From: Gp6-AA45 sp035652075
Lineage (GTDB): Bacteria > Acidobacteriota > Vicinamibacteria > Vicinamibacterales > CAVVIG01
NCBI GenBank assembly: GCA_035652075.1
Contig: DASREL010000110.1
Span: 1-64,000 of the forward strand
Length of the DNA: 64,000 nt
Direction of reading: 5' to 3'
Part shown: positions 26,033 through 34,167 of the stretch, piece after piece
Layout: every line of letters starts with the position of its first letter
Numbering within the stretch: position 1 is the stretch's first letter
Notes under the pieces: generated by a model
Databases searched by the model: none
Told to the model about the DNA's origin: nothing
What the model saw: only the letters and a program-made list of their open reading frames with translations
Translations under genes and position numbers: made by a program

Positions 26033-27300
26033 ATGAACGAGAGGCCGGACTTGCGGAAATTGCCGCCGAGCAGCGATGGCGAGTTGGCGCCGAGCCAGTT
26101 GTCGATGATCTGCGCGTAGACCGAGCGGAAGTCGGTCTCGAACGTGACGTCGCCGCCGCTGTTTTCGAGCGTCGGGTTCTTCGAGTCGTTGCCGTTCAAG
26201 TTCGGCGCGGTGCCGTACAACCCGCCGTTCACTTTGCCGCCCATCACCATCATGACCGAGGCGGCGCCGTGATCCGTTCCTGAGCTGCCGTTCTCGGTGA
26301 TGCGCCGTCCGAATTCCGAGAAGCTGACGATCAGCGTGTCCTGCAGCAGACCTTGATTGCTCAGGTCGTTGTAGAACGCGAGCAGGCCGTCGTTCAACGT
26401 TCCCATCAATCCGTAATACGCGCCGTTGGTCTGGTTGACGTTCTGCGCGGAATGCGTGTCGAACCCGCCGGTCGTGACGTAGAACACCTTCGTGCCGATA
26501 CTTTTCGCCATCGCGCCCGACACGGCCTTGAGCGCCTGGCCGAAACCGGTATTCGGATACGTCACCGACGGACTGTAGCTCGCGACGGTCGCCACGCGAT
26601 CGAGCGTCGCCATCGCGGCCTGCGCGCTGCCGTACACGAACGCGAGCTCCGGACGATCGACCGGCACGTGCGACGAGATGTGCAGCGCCGTCGTTCGCTC
26701 GGCGGTCGCTTCGGCGCCGGAGTTCGGACTCGAGAACGCGTAACTCGATGGGCTCGCGATCGCCGGCACCGGCGTATGCGCCGCCTGGAGCACGTGCGGC
26801 AGGCTGCTGGTCGTGTTCCACCCGATCAACGGATCGACCGGTGACGGCAACGAGTCGAGATAACGTCCAACCCACCCGAGACCGGATCCGGTCAGGTTCG
26901 TGTCAGCGGCAGACCAGATGTCAGTGCCCTGAAAGTGCGACCGCGACTGATTGGCGTAACCGGTGCGCTGCACGAACGCGAGCCGGCCCGCGTCGAAGAT
27001 CTGCTTCAATCCGGTGAGCCGCGGATGCAGTCCGAGCGCGACCTTCGATGCGTCGGTCCCGATCTGCAGCACGTTCGCCGCCGGAATCGCGAGCGTTGGC
27101 CGACGGCTCGTGTAGAACGGATCGTTGTACGGCACGAGCATGCTGAGCGAATCGTTGCCGCCGCTCAGATACAGCACGACGAGGTTGCGGACATGGGCGC
27201 CTTGTGCACGCGCGAGGTCGCTCAGGAACTCGGGCGCTGCAAACGTCATCGTGAACGCCGCAACGCCGCCTTTGACGAACTGCCGTCGCGTCACCTTCAT
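26029..27300 (-). CDS. Tat-exported DUF1501 protein
   Basis: This is a 423-residue protein with a twin-arginine signal (VTRRQFVKGGVAAFTMTFAAP). The mature part has LVVLYLSGGNDSLSMLVPY, HPRLTGLKQIFDAG and VFYVTTGGFDTHSAQ, then EFGRRITENGSSGTDHGAA. These are conserved DUF1501 motifs related to the alkaline-phosphatase/sulfatase fold. The biochemical activity is not established. It is the distal gene of a DUF1800-DUF1501 pair, which is a common arrangement, and is separated from DUF1800 by a palindromic repeat. Confidence 0.92.
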   Translation of the reverse strand: MKVTRRQFVKGGVAAFTMTFAAPEFLSDLARAQGAHVRNLVVLYLSGGNDSLSMLVPYNDPFYTSRRPTLAIPAANVLQIGTDASKVALGLHPRLTGLKQIFDAGRLAFVQRTGYANQSRSHFQGTDIWSAADTNLTGSGLGWVGRYLDSLPSPVDPLIGWNTTSSLPHVLQAAHTPVPAIASPSSYAFSSPNSGAEATAERTTALHISSHVPVDRPELAFVYGSAQAAMATLDRVATVASYSPSVTYPNTGFGQALKAVSGAMAKSIGTKVFYVTTGGFDTHSAQNVNQTNGAYYGLMGTLNDGLLAFYNDLSNQGLLQDTLIVSFSEFGRRITENGSSGTDHGAASVMMVMGGKVNGGLYGTAPNLNGNDSKNPTLENSGGDVTFETDFRSVYAQIIDNWLGANSPSLLGGNFRKSGLSFI

Positions 27301-27318
27301 GGCTCGACTCCGCTCGCC

Positions 27319-27347
27319 ATGACCCTGAGCGATAGCCGAAGGGTCAT
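27319..27347. repeat. 29-bp palindromic repeat at the DUF1800 stop codon
   Basis: ATGACCCT (27319-27326) is mirrored by AGGGTCAT (27340-27347), with GAGCGATAGCCGA between. The right arm includes the DUF1800 stop. The CCCTGAGC...CGAAGGG core matches that of the element at 37204-37229. Confidence 0.85.
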
Positions 27348-28807
27348 TGCAGTTGGTACTCCGGTGACCCCGCGATCAAGTGCATCAGGCCGGCGGTCTT
27401 CGACTGGATCTGCGCGTCGCTGCCGCTCCACGCGCCGGTGGATTTCAAGTAATTCGACAGCTCGTTCGTGACGCTCGAGTCCATCGGCGCCGTCGTCAGT
27501 TCGTCGAGGACGTACGAGAGCAGCGCGTCGGACGTCTTGCCGTACGGCCGCGCGTTGGTGAGGAGGTTGAACTTCTGGTTGTTTGCGAGCTGCGACGCGA
27601 AATTCATCCGCGACAGCATCGCGCCGGTCGAGAACCACGTCTGACCGAAATCCCACCCGCTGACGTCAGGCGGCTCGTAGAGCACCATGCCCATGTTCGA
27701 CAGCGGCGTCAGCGCGTCGTTGACCGAGAAACCGCGCCAGCCGATGTCTTTCAGCGCCTTGACCACGAACTCCACCGGCATCGCGTAGCGGGCGAAGTAC
27801 GTGCTCTCGTCCCAGAACTGCGTCGACAGCAGCACTTCGCGCATGACCGCTTTCATGTCGTAGCGGCTCGAGAAGTACGTCGCAGCGACACGATCGACGA
27901 ACGCCGGGTCGGGATCGTGAAACTCGCTGACGAAGAAACGCCAGAGTTTGCCGGCGAGATAGCGCGCGGTGTTCGGGTTCGCCGCCAGCGCGTTGATGAA
28001 ATCGAGGCCGTCCTGCTCGCCGTCGGTCGCGGATCTCGACGGAATCGTCGCGCTGCCGTTGCTGTAGATCGGGAAACTGAAAGTTTTCGCCGTGGTGTCG
28101 TGTTGCGCGGCGACATACGCGTACGCGTAATGCTGCGAGCCGTCGGTCGCGCTGCCGGGGCGCTGCAGATTCCAACCCGTGAACACGCGCGCCGCGGCGT
28201 ACACGTCGGGCTCGGTGTAGTGGCCGACACCAACCGTGAACAGCTCCTGGATCTCGCGGCCGAAATTTTCCTGCGGTTTGGCTTTCGTGTTCGTGCGGCC
28301 GTCGAGCCACACGAGCATCGCCGTGTCCTTCGCGATGTTGATCAGGATGTCGCGGAAGTTGCCGAGCGCGTTGTCGCGCAGCATCTCGATCTGACCGCGC
28401 ACCTGCCCCGGATCTTCCGACGCCTTCGCCGCGAGGTAGCGCGCGCCTTCGGTCGTGCCGAGCGCCCCGGCGATCTTCGTGTAGCCAGTCGCGAAGTGGT
28501 TGTGCCAGAAGAGCGTCATCTTCTCCTGGAGCGGGCGATCGCTGTGGACCATCCGGAACAACCACCGCTGCCGCGCGTGCGTGATGTTCGACTGCGGCGA
28601 AAACTGACCCGAGACCGTCATGCCGACGTATCCCGGCTGCCCGATCTTCGTGTCGACGTCGTCGGCGATCTCCTCGTAGTTGAGGAGCGTGTCGACGGCC
28701 GCGGGAATGGACAGCGCGCTGTACGTGTCGATTTCATCAGGCCGCGCACCGAAACCGGCGCGCCGGAGCAGATGCTCGATCTGACGAGTGCTGGATCCCT
28801 TAGCCAT
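27344..28807 (-). CDS. DUF1800 domain protein
   Basis: This is a 487-residue protein with the DUF1800 opening RQIEHLLRRAGFGARPDEI, the central LFWHNHFATGYTKI, a GREIQELFTVGVGHYTEPDV segment, and VSGWDFGQTWFSTGAMLSR near the C-terminus. No signal peptide is evident at the chosen ATG, although its DUF1501 partner is Tat-exported. Activity is unknown. Its first 8 bases overlap the end of the reductase gene, and its last codon lies in a palindromic repeat. Confidence 0.92.
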   Translation of the reverse strand: MAKGSSTRQIEHLLRRAGFGARPDEIDTYSALSIPAAVDTLLNYEEIADDVDTKIGQPGYVGMTVSGQFSPQSNITHARQRWLFRMVHSDRPLQEKMTLFWHNHFATGYTKIAGALGTTEGARYLAAKASEDPGQVRGQIEMLRDNALGNFRDILINIAKDTAMLVWLDGRTNTKAKPQENFGREIQELFTVGVGHYTEPDVYAAARVFTGWNLQRPGSATDGSQHYAYAYVAAQHDTTAKTFSFPIYSNGSATIPSRSATDGEQDGLDFINALAANPNTARYLAGKLWRFFVSEFHDPDPAFVDRVAATYFSSRYDMKAVMREVLLSTQFWDESTYFARYAMPVEFVVKALKDIGWRGFSVNDALTPLSNMGMVLYEPPDVSGWDFGQTWFSTGAMLSRMNFASQLANNQKFNLLTNARPYGKTSDALLSYVLDELTTAPMDSSVTNELSNYLKSTGAWSGSDAQIQSKTAGLMHLIAGSPEYQLQ

Positions 28808-30041
28808 CGATGTGCCCGAGTATTCTACCCAACAGCAATTGCGCCGCCATCAACGGCGCGCGCGTCAAAATCCGCCGCCGGACGCTGGAATACGACCGCC
28901 GGCCTATCGCCAACTCGAGGATCAGGCGGGTGATCGCCTGTTCACGATTCGCGCCGCGAATCACACGGGAGATTCTGCGGGGATTGGCGAAGAGATATCG
29001 CTGGATCAATACCGAATCCCGCAGCTCGCTGCCAATTTCGTAATCGACCCCGCGACGGTAGAGCTCCGCCGCGCGATGCTCGCCCCCCTCGATGACGGCG
29101 CGCGCTGCACGATCGCCCGACACCATCGCGTAATAAATGCCTTCCGCCGTGAACCCGTTGACGAAGCCGCCGGCGTCGCCCGCGAGCAACACGCGCCCGC
29201 GCGCGGGCGCCGGCAACGGTCCACCGACGGGAATCAAGAACGGCGTGAAGTTCTTCCGGACCGACGCGCCGACGACGATGCCGCGATCGCGCAGCTGAGA
29301 AACGAAGCCGCGCTGCAGGTCGTATGGCGCGACGTCGATGTGCCGGCGATAGTGCGAGAGCACGTACCCGATACCGATGTTGACGTGGTCACGCTTCGGG
29401 AAGATGTACGCGTATCCGTCGCCGCCATATCCGTACGCCACCCACAACGTCGACGGATCGATGTCGCGCAAGTGCTCGCGCGGCGTCTCCTCCATCATGT
29501 CGAGCGCGACGGCGTTCGCCTTCCATCCCGGGTTGATCCCGAGGCGTCGCGCGATGACGCTGTGCACGCCGTCGGCGGCGATCACGAGCGGCGCCGTGAA
29601 GGTGCGGCCGTCGCGTGAGGTCAATGTCACGGCGTTGCGATCCTGCGACGCCTGGACGATATCCACGCCGCTGACGATCTCGGCGCCCGCCTCGCGCGCG
29701 AGCGACACGAGGAGGTTGTCGTACTCGTAACGGCGGATCATCAGCGCCGCCGGCTCGTCGGAGGTCACCACGGTGGACGATCCGTCGGGCCCTTCGAGAT
29801 ACAGCTTGCTCAGAAAGTGCGTCGCGATGCGGCCGAGCGCCGGCTTCACGTACGGAAACCGCGTCAGCACGCGGATGCTGATGCCGCCGCCGCACGGTTT
29901 GATGCGCGGAAACGCCGCGCGATCGAGCACGCGCACCGAAACGCCCGCCATCGCAAGAGTCCGTGCAGCCGTGGCCCCGGCCGGGCCCCCGCCGACGACC
30001 GTAACTTGTTGATGAGGCGAAGGTTTCACAAAAGATGCCAT
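28800..30041 (-). CDS. geranylgeranyl-reductase-type FAD oxidoreductase
   Basis: This is a 413-residue flavoprotein. VTVVGGGPAGATAARTLAMAG is the FAD-binding Rossmann motif, IKPCGGGIS is the cysteine motif typical of geranylgeranyl reductases, and VLLAGDAGGFVNGFTAEGIYYAM is the GD motif contacting FAD. Family members reduce isoprenoid double bonds (GGPP, menaquinone side chains, archaeol-type lipids). A perfect TATAAT on this strand (30045-30040) overlaps the ATG, so the real start may be GTG four codons later (30029). The gene is followed by DUF1800 and DUF1501 with no functional link that I can see. Confidence 0.88.
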   Translation of the reverse strand: MASFVKPSPHQQVTVVGGGPAGATAARTLAMAGVSVRVLDRAAFPRIKPCGGGISIRVLTRFPYVKPALGRIATHFLSKLYLEGPDGSSTVVTSDEPAALMIRRYEYDNLLVSLAREAGAEIVSGVDIVQASQDRNAVTLTSRDGRTFTAPLVIAADGVHSVIARRLGINPGWKANAVALDMMEETPREHLRDIDPSTLWVAYGYGGDGYAYIFPKRDHVNIGIGYVLSHYRRHIDVAPYDLQRGFVSQLRDRGIVVGASVRKNFTPFLIPVGGPLPAPARGRVLLAGDAGGFVNGFTAEGIYYAMVSGDRAARAVIEGGEHRAAELYRRGVDYEIGSELRDSVLIQRYLFANPRRISRVIRGANREQAITRLILELAIGRRSYSSVRRRILTRAPLMAAQLLLGRILGHIDG

Positions 30042-30045
30042 TATA
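30040..30045 (-). promoter_or_regulatory. candidate -10 box (TATAAT) overlapping the reductase start
   Basis: This perfect TATAAT includes the first two bases of the annotated ATG. If used, transcription starts about 7 nt later and the functional initiation codon would be the in-frame GTG at 30029. Confidence 0.4.
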
Positions 30046-30122
30046 GGCGTACGATCTCTATACCGATGGTTTGTTGCGTCGGGTCTCAGGGCGTGGGATA
30101 GTATTGCGCGTCCCAAACGCAG

Positions 30123-30128
30123 TATTTT
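30123..30128 (+). promoter_or_regulatory. candidate -10 box (TATTTT) 8 nt before the small secreted protein gene
   Basis: TATTTT is followed by eight bases and ATG 30137. It is one of several near-leaderless arrangements in the window, and one of the weaker ones. Confidence 0.3.
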
Positions 30129-30136
30129 TCGGCTAC

Positions 30137-30574
30137 ATGCGCCTTTTGTCTCCGATTGTCCGCGCGTCGATCAGAGCGAGCGCCATCCTCGTGTTGGTGC
30201 TCTTGGGGGCTTCGTCTGCCGAAGCGTCGCACGCGCGACACGCCAAGAAGCCAACCGTCTGCGGACCGCAGACGACGACGCTCAAACAGCTGAAACGTCA
30301 GCCGCACACGTTTGGCGGACCGATCGCCACGCCCTCACAACGCGTGCTGATCGGCCTGACCGATCCGACGACGCGCCTCGCGCGCGCGACGGAGACCGAC
30401 GACGACGACGACAGCGCGGCGATCCAGAACGACGCACCGGCGACGCAGATCGATATCGACTGCGGCGTCGCGGTACTCAAGCCGCTCGGGCTTCTCGTGC
30501 GAGCGGCCGACGCACGTCCCGACACGCACACGTTTTCGCCGAAGTCCCCTCGCGGGCCGCCCGCCGTGGATTGA
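30137..30574 (+). CDS. small secreted protein of unknown function
   Basis: This is a 145-residue protein with a signal peptide (hydrophobic core ASAILVLVLLGASS, cleavage near AEA-SH). The mature part has a basic HARHAKKP start, two cysteines (in VCGPQ and DIDCGV) and a run of five Asp residues near 100. No family is recognised. It is divergent from the reductase gene, with 95 bases between starts, and codon usage looks like that of its neighbours. I chose ATG 30137 over an upstream start because it gives a compact signal peptide. Confidence 0.6.
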   Translation: MRLLSPIVRASIRASAILVLVLLGASSAEASHARHAKKPTVCGPQTTTLKQLKRQPHTFGGPIATPSQRVLIGLTDPTTRLARATETDDDDDSAAIQNDAPATQIDIDCGVAVLKPLGLLVRAADARPDTHTFSPKSPRGPPAVD

Positions 30575-30622
30575 TCCGTCGCTCCACTGGTTGTTGTTGG
30601 TTTCGCGAACTTGAGGTGACTG

Positions 30623-32026
30623 ATGCGAGTCGTGCTCGCAGATCTGAAATCAGATCGAGGATTCGTTAGCAAGGACACCGTCGTCGGCGGGTATGGATCG
30701 CGTCTCGATCCGTTTTCGCGCGTCACGTCGGTGATCTCCTACGTCAAGAAACAATTCCACGACGTGCCGAGCGTCCACATGGCCTACGTCGCCGCGATCC
30801 TCGCGCGCGCCGGCCATGACGTGAAGTGGACCCGCGGCGGCGAGCCGGTCGACGGCGACGTCGCGCTGTGCCTCTCGTCGCTCGTCGATCACAAGGCCGA
30901 AGCGGCGTGGGCCGACGCGATGCGCGCGCGCGGCGTCAAGGTGGGCTTCATCGGCATCACGGCGTCGAAGATGCCGGAGCTTTTCCAGGATCACTGCGAC
31001 TTCATCCTGAACGGCGAACCCGAAGCCGGCGTGATGAAGATGGCGCAGACCGGAGAGATTCCGTCGGGCATGGTCGTCAGCGAGCAGATCGACGATCTCG
31101 ATTCGCTCCCGTACCCGCGCTGGGATCTCGTCACCGAGGATCGCGGCAAGAAATTCGGAATCAAGTGGTCGTCGCGTCCCGTCGGCGGCGGCTACCCGCT
31201 GCTCGCGAGCCGTGGGTGTCCCGAGTTCTGCACGTACTGCCCGCACCGCATTCTCGCCGGTTATCGTGCGCGATCGATCGCCAACATCCTCGATGAGATC
31301 GAACGGTTGTGCGATCAGGTGCGCCGGCCGTACATCATCTTCCGCGATCCGCTCTTCAGCGAGCAGCGCGACCGCTGTATCGAGCTGTGCGACGGCATCA
31401 AGGCGCGCGGCCTCGAGATCACGTTCGAAGCCGAAACGCGACTGGATCGCCTCGACGTCGAACTGCTCGACAAGCTGTATGACGCCGGCTTCCGGGCCAT
31501 GAGCTTCGGCGTCGAAGCGACCGATCCGGCGACGCTGAAGAAGTCGGGCCGTCGTCCGATCCCGCAGACGCATCAGCGCGAGATCATCGAGCACTGCCGG
31601 AAGAAGGGGATCGTGACCGCCGCGTTCTACGTCCTGGGGTTCCTGCAGGACGACTGGAATTCGATCGCGGCGACGATCGACTACGCGACCGACCTCGGGT
31701 CGACGTTCGCGCAGTTCAAGATCCTGACGCCGTATCCCGGCACGCCGATGTTCAAGCAGATTGAGCCGCTCCTCGTCGAAACCGACTGGGAAAAATTCGA
31801 TGGCTACACGCTGACCTTCAAGCACCCGAACTTGTCGAAGCACGAGCTGCAGTATCTGCTCGGCGCGGCGTACAAGCGCTTCTACATGCGGCCGTCGTAC
31901 CTCGCGAACTTCCTGAAGATCCAGAACAGCGCCGTCCGCGACTGGGTCACCCGAATGGATGCGCGGGTCAACGATCGCCACTCGCGCGAGGAGATCGCCG
32001 ACATCTCGCGTCCCGTCGCCTGCTAG
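30623..32026 (+). CDS. B12-binding domain radical SAM enzyme
   Basis: This is a 467-residue protein. Residues about 50-150 form a cobalamin-binding-like Rossmann domain (HMAYVAAILARAGHDV, VGFIGITASKMPELF). The radical SAM barrel has Cys199, Cys203 and Cys206 in RGCPEFCTYCP, then FEAETRLDRLD, MSFGVEATDPATLKKSGR and LTPYPGTPMF. A Shine-Dalgarno site (GAGGTGA, 30613-30619) precedes the ATG. Such enzymes methylate or rearrange unactivated carbons, including HpnJ-like steps on lipids. The aminotransferase gene follows 7 bases later, so they may act on the same product. The substrate is unknown. Confidence 0.9.
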   Translation: MRVVLADLKSDRGFVSKDTVVGGYGSRLDPFSRVTSVISYVKKQFHDVPSVHMAYVAAILARAGHDVKWTRGGEPVDGDVALCLSSLVDHKAEAAWADAMRARGVKVGFIGITASKMPELFQDHCDFILNGEPEAGVMKMAQTGEIPSGMVVSEQIDDLDSLPYPRWDLVTEDRGKKFGIKWSSRPVGGGYPLLASRGCPEFCTYCPHRILAGYRARSIANILDEIERLCDQVRRPYIIFRDPLFSEQRDRCIELCDGIKARGLEITFEAETRLDRLDVELLDKLYDAGFRAMSFGVEATDPATLKKSGRRPIPQTHQREIIEHCRKKGIVTAAFYVLGFLQDDWNSIAATIDYATDLGSTFAQFKILTPYPGTPMFKQIEPLLVETDWEKFDGYTLTFKHPNLSKHELQYLLGAAYKRFYMRPSYLANFLKIQNSAVRDWVTRMDARVNDRHSREEIADISRPVAC

Positions 32027-32033
32027 TTCGCGG

Positions 32034-33281
32034 ATGAACGCGGCTATCTCGCGCTACGGCGCGCGAGTCTTTCACGAAACCGAGGACATCGTCGCGGGCT
32101 GCAAGGCCCGCGGCGAGTTCATCCAGGGCCCACAGATTGCGGAGTTCGAAGAGGCGCTGACGCGCTACATCGGCGGCGGCACCGCCGTCACCGCCGCCTA
32201 CGGCCGCATCGCCTTCTACTACATTCTGAAAGCGCTCGATCTTCCGCCCGGATCCGAAATCATCTTTCCATCGCTGACGTTCTGGGTCGTTCCCGAGCTC
32301 GCGAAGGTCGCGGGACTGAAGGTCGTGTTCGCCGACGTCGATCCGCGGACGTTTACGATCGATCCGAAGTCGGCCGAACGCCTGATCACCGACAAGACGC
32401 GCGCGATCGTGCCCACGCACCTCTACGGCCTCGCGTGCGACATGGACGCGATCATGGCGCTCGCGTCCCGTCACAACTTGATCGTCCTCGAGGACTGCGC
32501 GCACGCGCTCGGCGCGACGTTCAAGGGGAAAGCGGTCGGGACATTCGGATCCGGATCGCTCTTCAGCTTTCAGACGCTGAAGCCGCTGAACTGCTACGGC
32601 GGCGGTGCGGCCGTGTTACAGGACGCCGCGCTCGCCAGGAAAGTGCGCGCGATCGTCGACGCGCTCCCGTGGCCGAGCGAGAAGCGCGTCACGGATCGCC
32701 TGCTGACCGGACGCTTGCAGCGCATCTTCATCAAGCCGTGGGTGTTTTCGATCTCGCTCTTCCCCGTGCTGTGGATCTCGGCGCTGATCGACGCCAACCC
32801 CGACGTGTTTCTGTGGGAGAAGATCCGGTCGCTGCATCCGCTGCCGGAGCAATACACCGAGCGCTTCCCGAACGTGCAGGCGGCGATCGGCCTCGAAGCG
32901 CTGAAGCACCTGGATCGATGGACGGCCAGCGCGCGTGCGCACGCGGAGTACATGAACGGCGTGCTCGGCGCGATTCCTGGAGTGCAGGTGCCGTACGTCC
33001 CGCCGGGCTCAACGCACGTCTACTACCAGTACTGCGTCTACGGTCCTGAGCGCGTCAATCGCGACGACCTCGTCGTCCGCTGCGTGCGCAAGGGCATCGA
33101 CATCGAAACGCTGCACGTCGACGTCCCGCCCGAGATGGATCTCTTCGCCGGCTCGACCGCCGAAGCCGATGGCGCGCGCAAGGCGTCGCAAGCGATTCAG
33201 ATTCCTGTCTACGAGAGTTTGCGGCAAGATCAGATCGAGCGTGTGGCGAGCGTCGTCAAAGACGTGCTCGCGCACGCCTAG
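32034..33281 (+). CDS. DegT/DnrJ/EryC1/StrS-family PLP aminotransferase
   Basis: This is a 415-residue fold-type I PLP enzyme. It has the FIQGPQIAEFEEAL entry, the cofactor-binding stretch ending in IVLEDCAHALGATFKG, and Lys183 in SFQTLKPLNCYGGG as the Schiff-base lysine. Members usually aminate keto-sugars, and a few act on cyclitols or acyl substrates. The C-terminal half deviates from sugar aminotransferases: it has two hydrophobic stretches (WVFSISLFPVLWISALI) rather than the usual GxNxR loop. ATG 32034 was chosen from spacing to the radical SAM stop. The DedA gene starts at the base after its stop. Confidence 0.88.
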   Translation: MNAAISRYGARVFHETEDIVAGCKARGEFIQGPQIAEFEEALTRYIGGGTAVTAAYGRIAFYYILKALDLPPGSEIIFPSLTFWVVPELAKVAGLKVVFADVDPRTFTIDPKSAERLITDKTRAIVPTHLYGLACDMDAIMALASRHNLIVLEDCAHALGATFKGKAVGTFGSGSLFSFQTLKPLNCYGGGAAVLQDAALARKVRAIVDALPWPSEKRVTDRLLTGRLQRIFIKPWVFSISLFPVLWISALIDANPDVFLWEKIRSLHPLPEQYTERFPNVQAAIGLEALKHLDRWTASARAHAEYMNGVLGAIPGVQVPYVPPGSTHVYYQYCVYGPERVNRDDLVVRCVRKGIDIETLHVDVPPEMDLFAGSTAEADGARKASQAIQIPVYESLRQDQIERVASVVKDVLAHA

Positions 33282-33797
33282 ATGCTGATCTACTGGTCCA
33301 TTTACATCGCCGCCATCCTCGAGGGAGAGATCTATTACTCCAAGGTCTGCGCTGACGCAATCGCCGGGCGCCTGTTCTGGCCTCTGGTGGTGACGTGCGG
33401 TGCGCTCGGGGGATCGACCGGCGACCAAATCTGGTTCTACCTGCTGCGCGGCCGCATCCATTGGCTCGACCGTTACCCTAGGCTGGCGAAATACCGCGAC
33501 AGCGTCATGGCGCACGTGCACCGGAACGAAACCGGGCTCGTGCTGGTGAGTCGCTTCCTGCCAGGGCTGCGGACGGCAATTCCCATTGCGTGCGCGTATG
33601 CGGGGACGCGACCGCTGAAGTTCTCGTCGCTGAATCTCATCAGCGCGTTTGCGTGGGCTGCGACGATCATGCTCTTCGTCAAAGGCGGATCGTCGACGCT
33701 GAACGCGTTCGGCTTGAACGCGTGGTGGGGCCCGTTCGTCCCGGCCATCGTGGTGATCGTCTTTTTCCGCTGGTTGAGCAGCCGTCCGGCACGCTGA
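33282..33797 (+). CDS. DedA-family membrane protein
   Basis: This is a 171-residue integral membrane protein. DedA hallmarks are GGSTGDQIWFYLLRGR and the VSRFLPGLRTAIPIACAYAGT motif with its essential Arg. DedA proteins are undecaprenyl-phosphate or phospholipid carriers. It starts immediately after the aminotransferase stop with no gap, so it is probably translationally coupled. Its presence after the radical SAM and aminotransferase genes suggests that their product is lipid-linked; this is inference. Confidence 0.88.
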   Translation: MLIYWSIYIAAILEGEIYYSKVCADAIAGRLFWPLVVTCGALGGSTGDQIWFYLLRGRIHWLDRYPRLAKYRDSVMAHVHRNETGLVLVSRFLPGLRTAIPIACAYAGTRPLKFSSLNLISAFAWAATIMLFVKGGSSTLNAFGLNAWWGPFVPAIVVIVFFRWLSSRPAR

Positions 33798-33816
33798 TTG
33801 ATACCTTTCGCGCCTG

Positions 33817-34167
33817 ATGCACGCGCTCGTCATGGCGTGGTTTCTTGCGACCGCATATTGCCGCAGCGGTGAGACGCGCTCAGGTATTCACACGCAACCG
33901 GGCGTCATCGCCGCCGACCCGCGCGTGATTCCGGCCGGGACGCGGGTCCGCGTGGTCGATCGCCGCAGTGGCGCGCACGTGTACGAGGTTCTCGACACAG
34001 GCCGCGCGATCAAAGGCCGGAAGATCGACATCTACATCGCGAGTTGCGCGCGCGCGAAGAAGTTTGGCGAACGGCGTGTCCAGCTTACTGTGTTGAAATC
34101 GCGGCGCGGCCGCCGCGGAGCACGAACTTCTGGATCTTTCCGGTCGCGGTCTTCGGCAGCTCGGTAA
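33817..34167 (+). CDS. small 3D (RlpA-like double-psi barrel) domain protein
   Basis: This is a 116-residue protein. The 3D domain is complete: FLATAYCRSGETRSG, IAADPRVIPAGTRVRV, and DTGRAIKGRKIDIYI with the conserved aspartates. Such domains bind or cleave peptidoglycan. Only ten residues precede it, so an obvious signal peptide is missing. The last 27 residues (Arg- and Ser-rich) come from antisense overlap with the convergent acyl-CoA ligase gene and are probably non-functional. Confidence 0.75.
   Translation: MHALVMAWFLATAYCRSGETRSGIHTQPGVIAADPRVIPAGTRVRVVDRRSGAHVYEVLDTGRAIKGRKIDIYIASCARAKKFGERRVQLTVLKSRRGRRGARTSGSFRSRSSAAR

Noticed and set aside
30071..30136. Upstream start of the small secreted protein
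   Set aside because: It would bury the signal peptide behind 22 residues and overlap the putative -10 region; ATG 30137 is cleaner.
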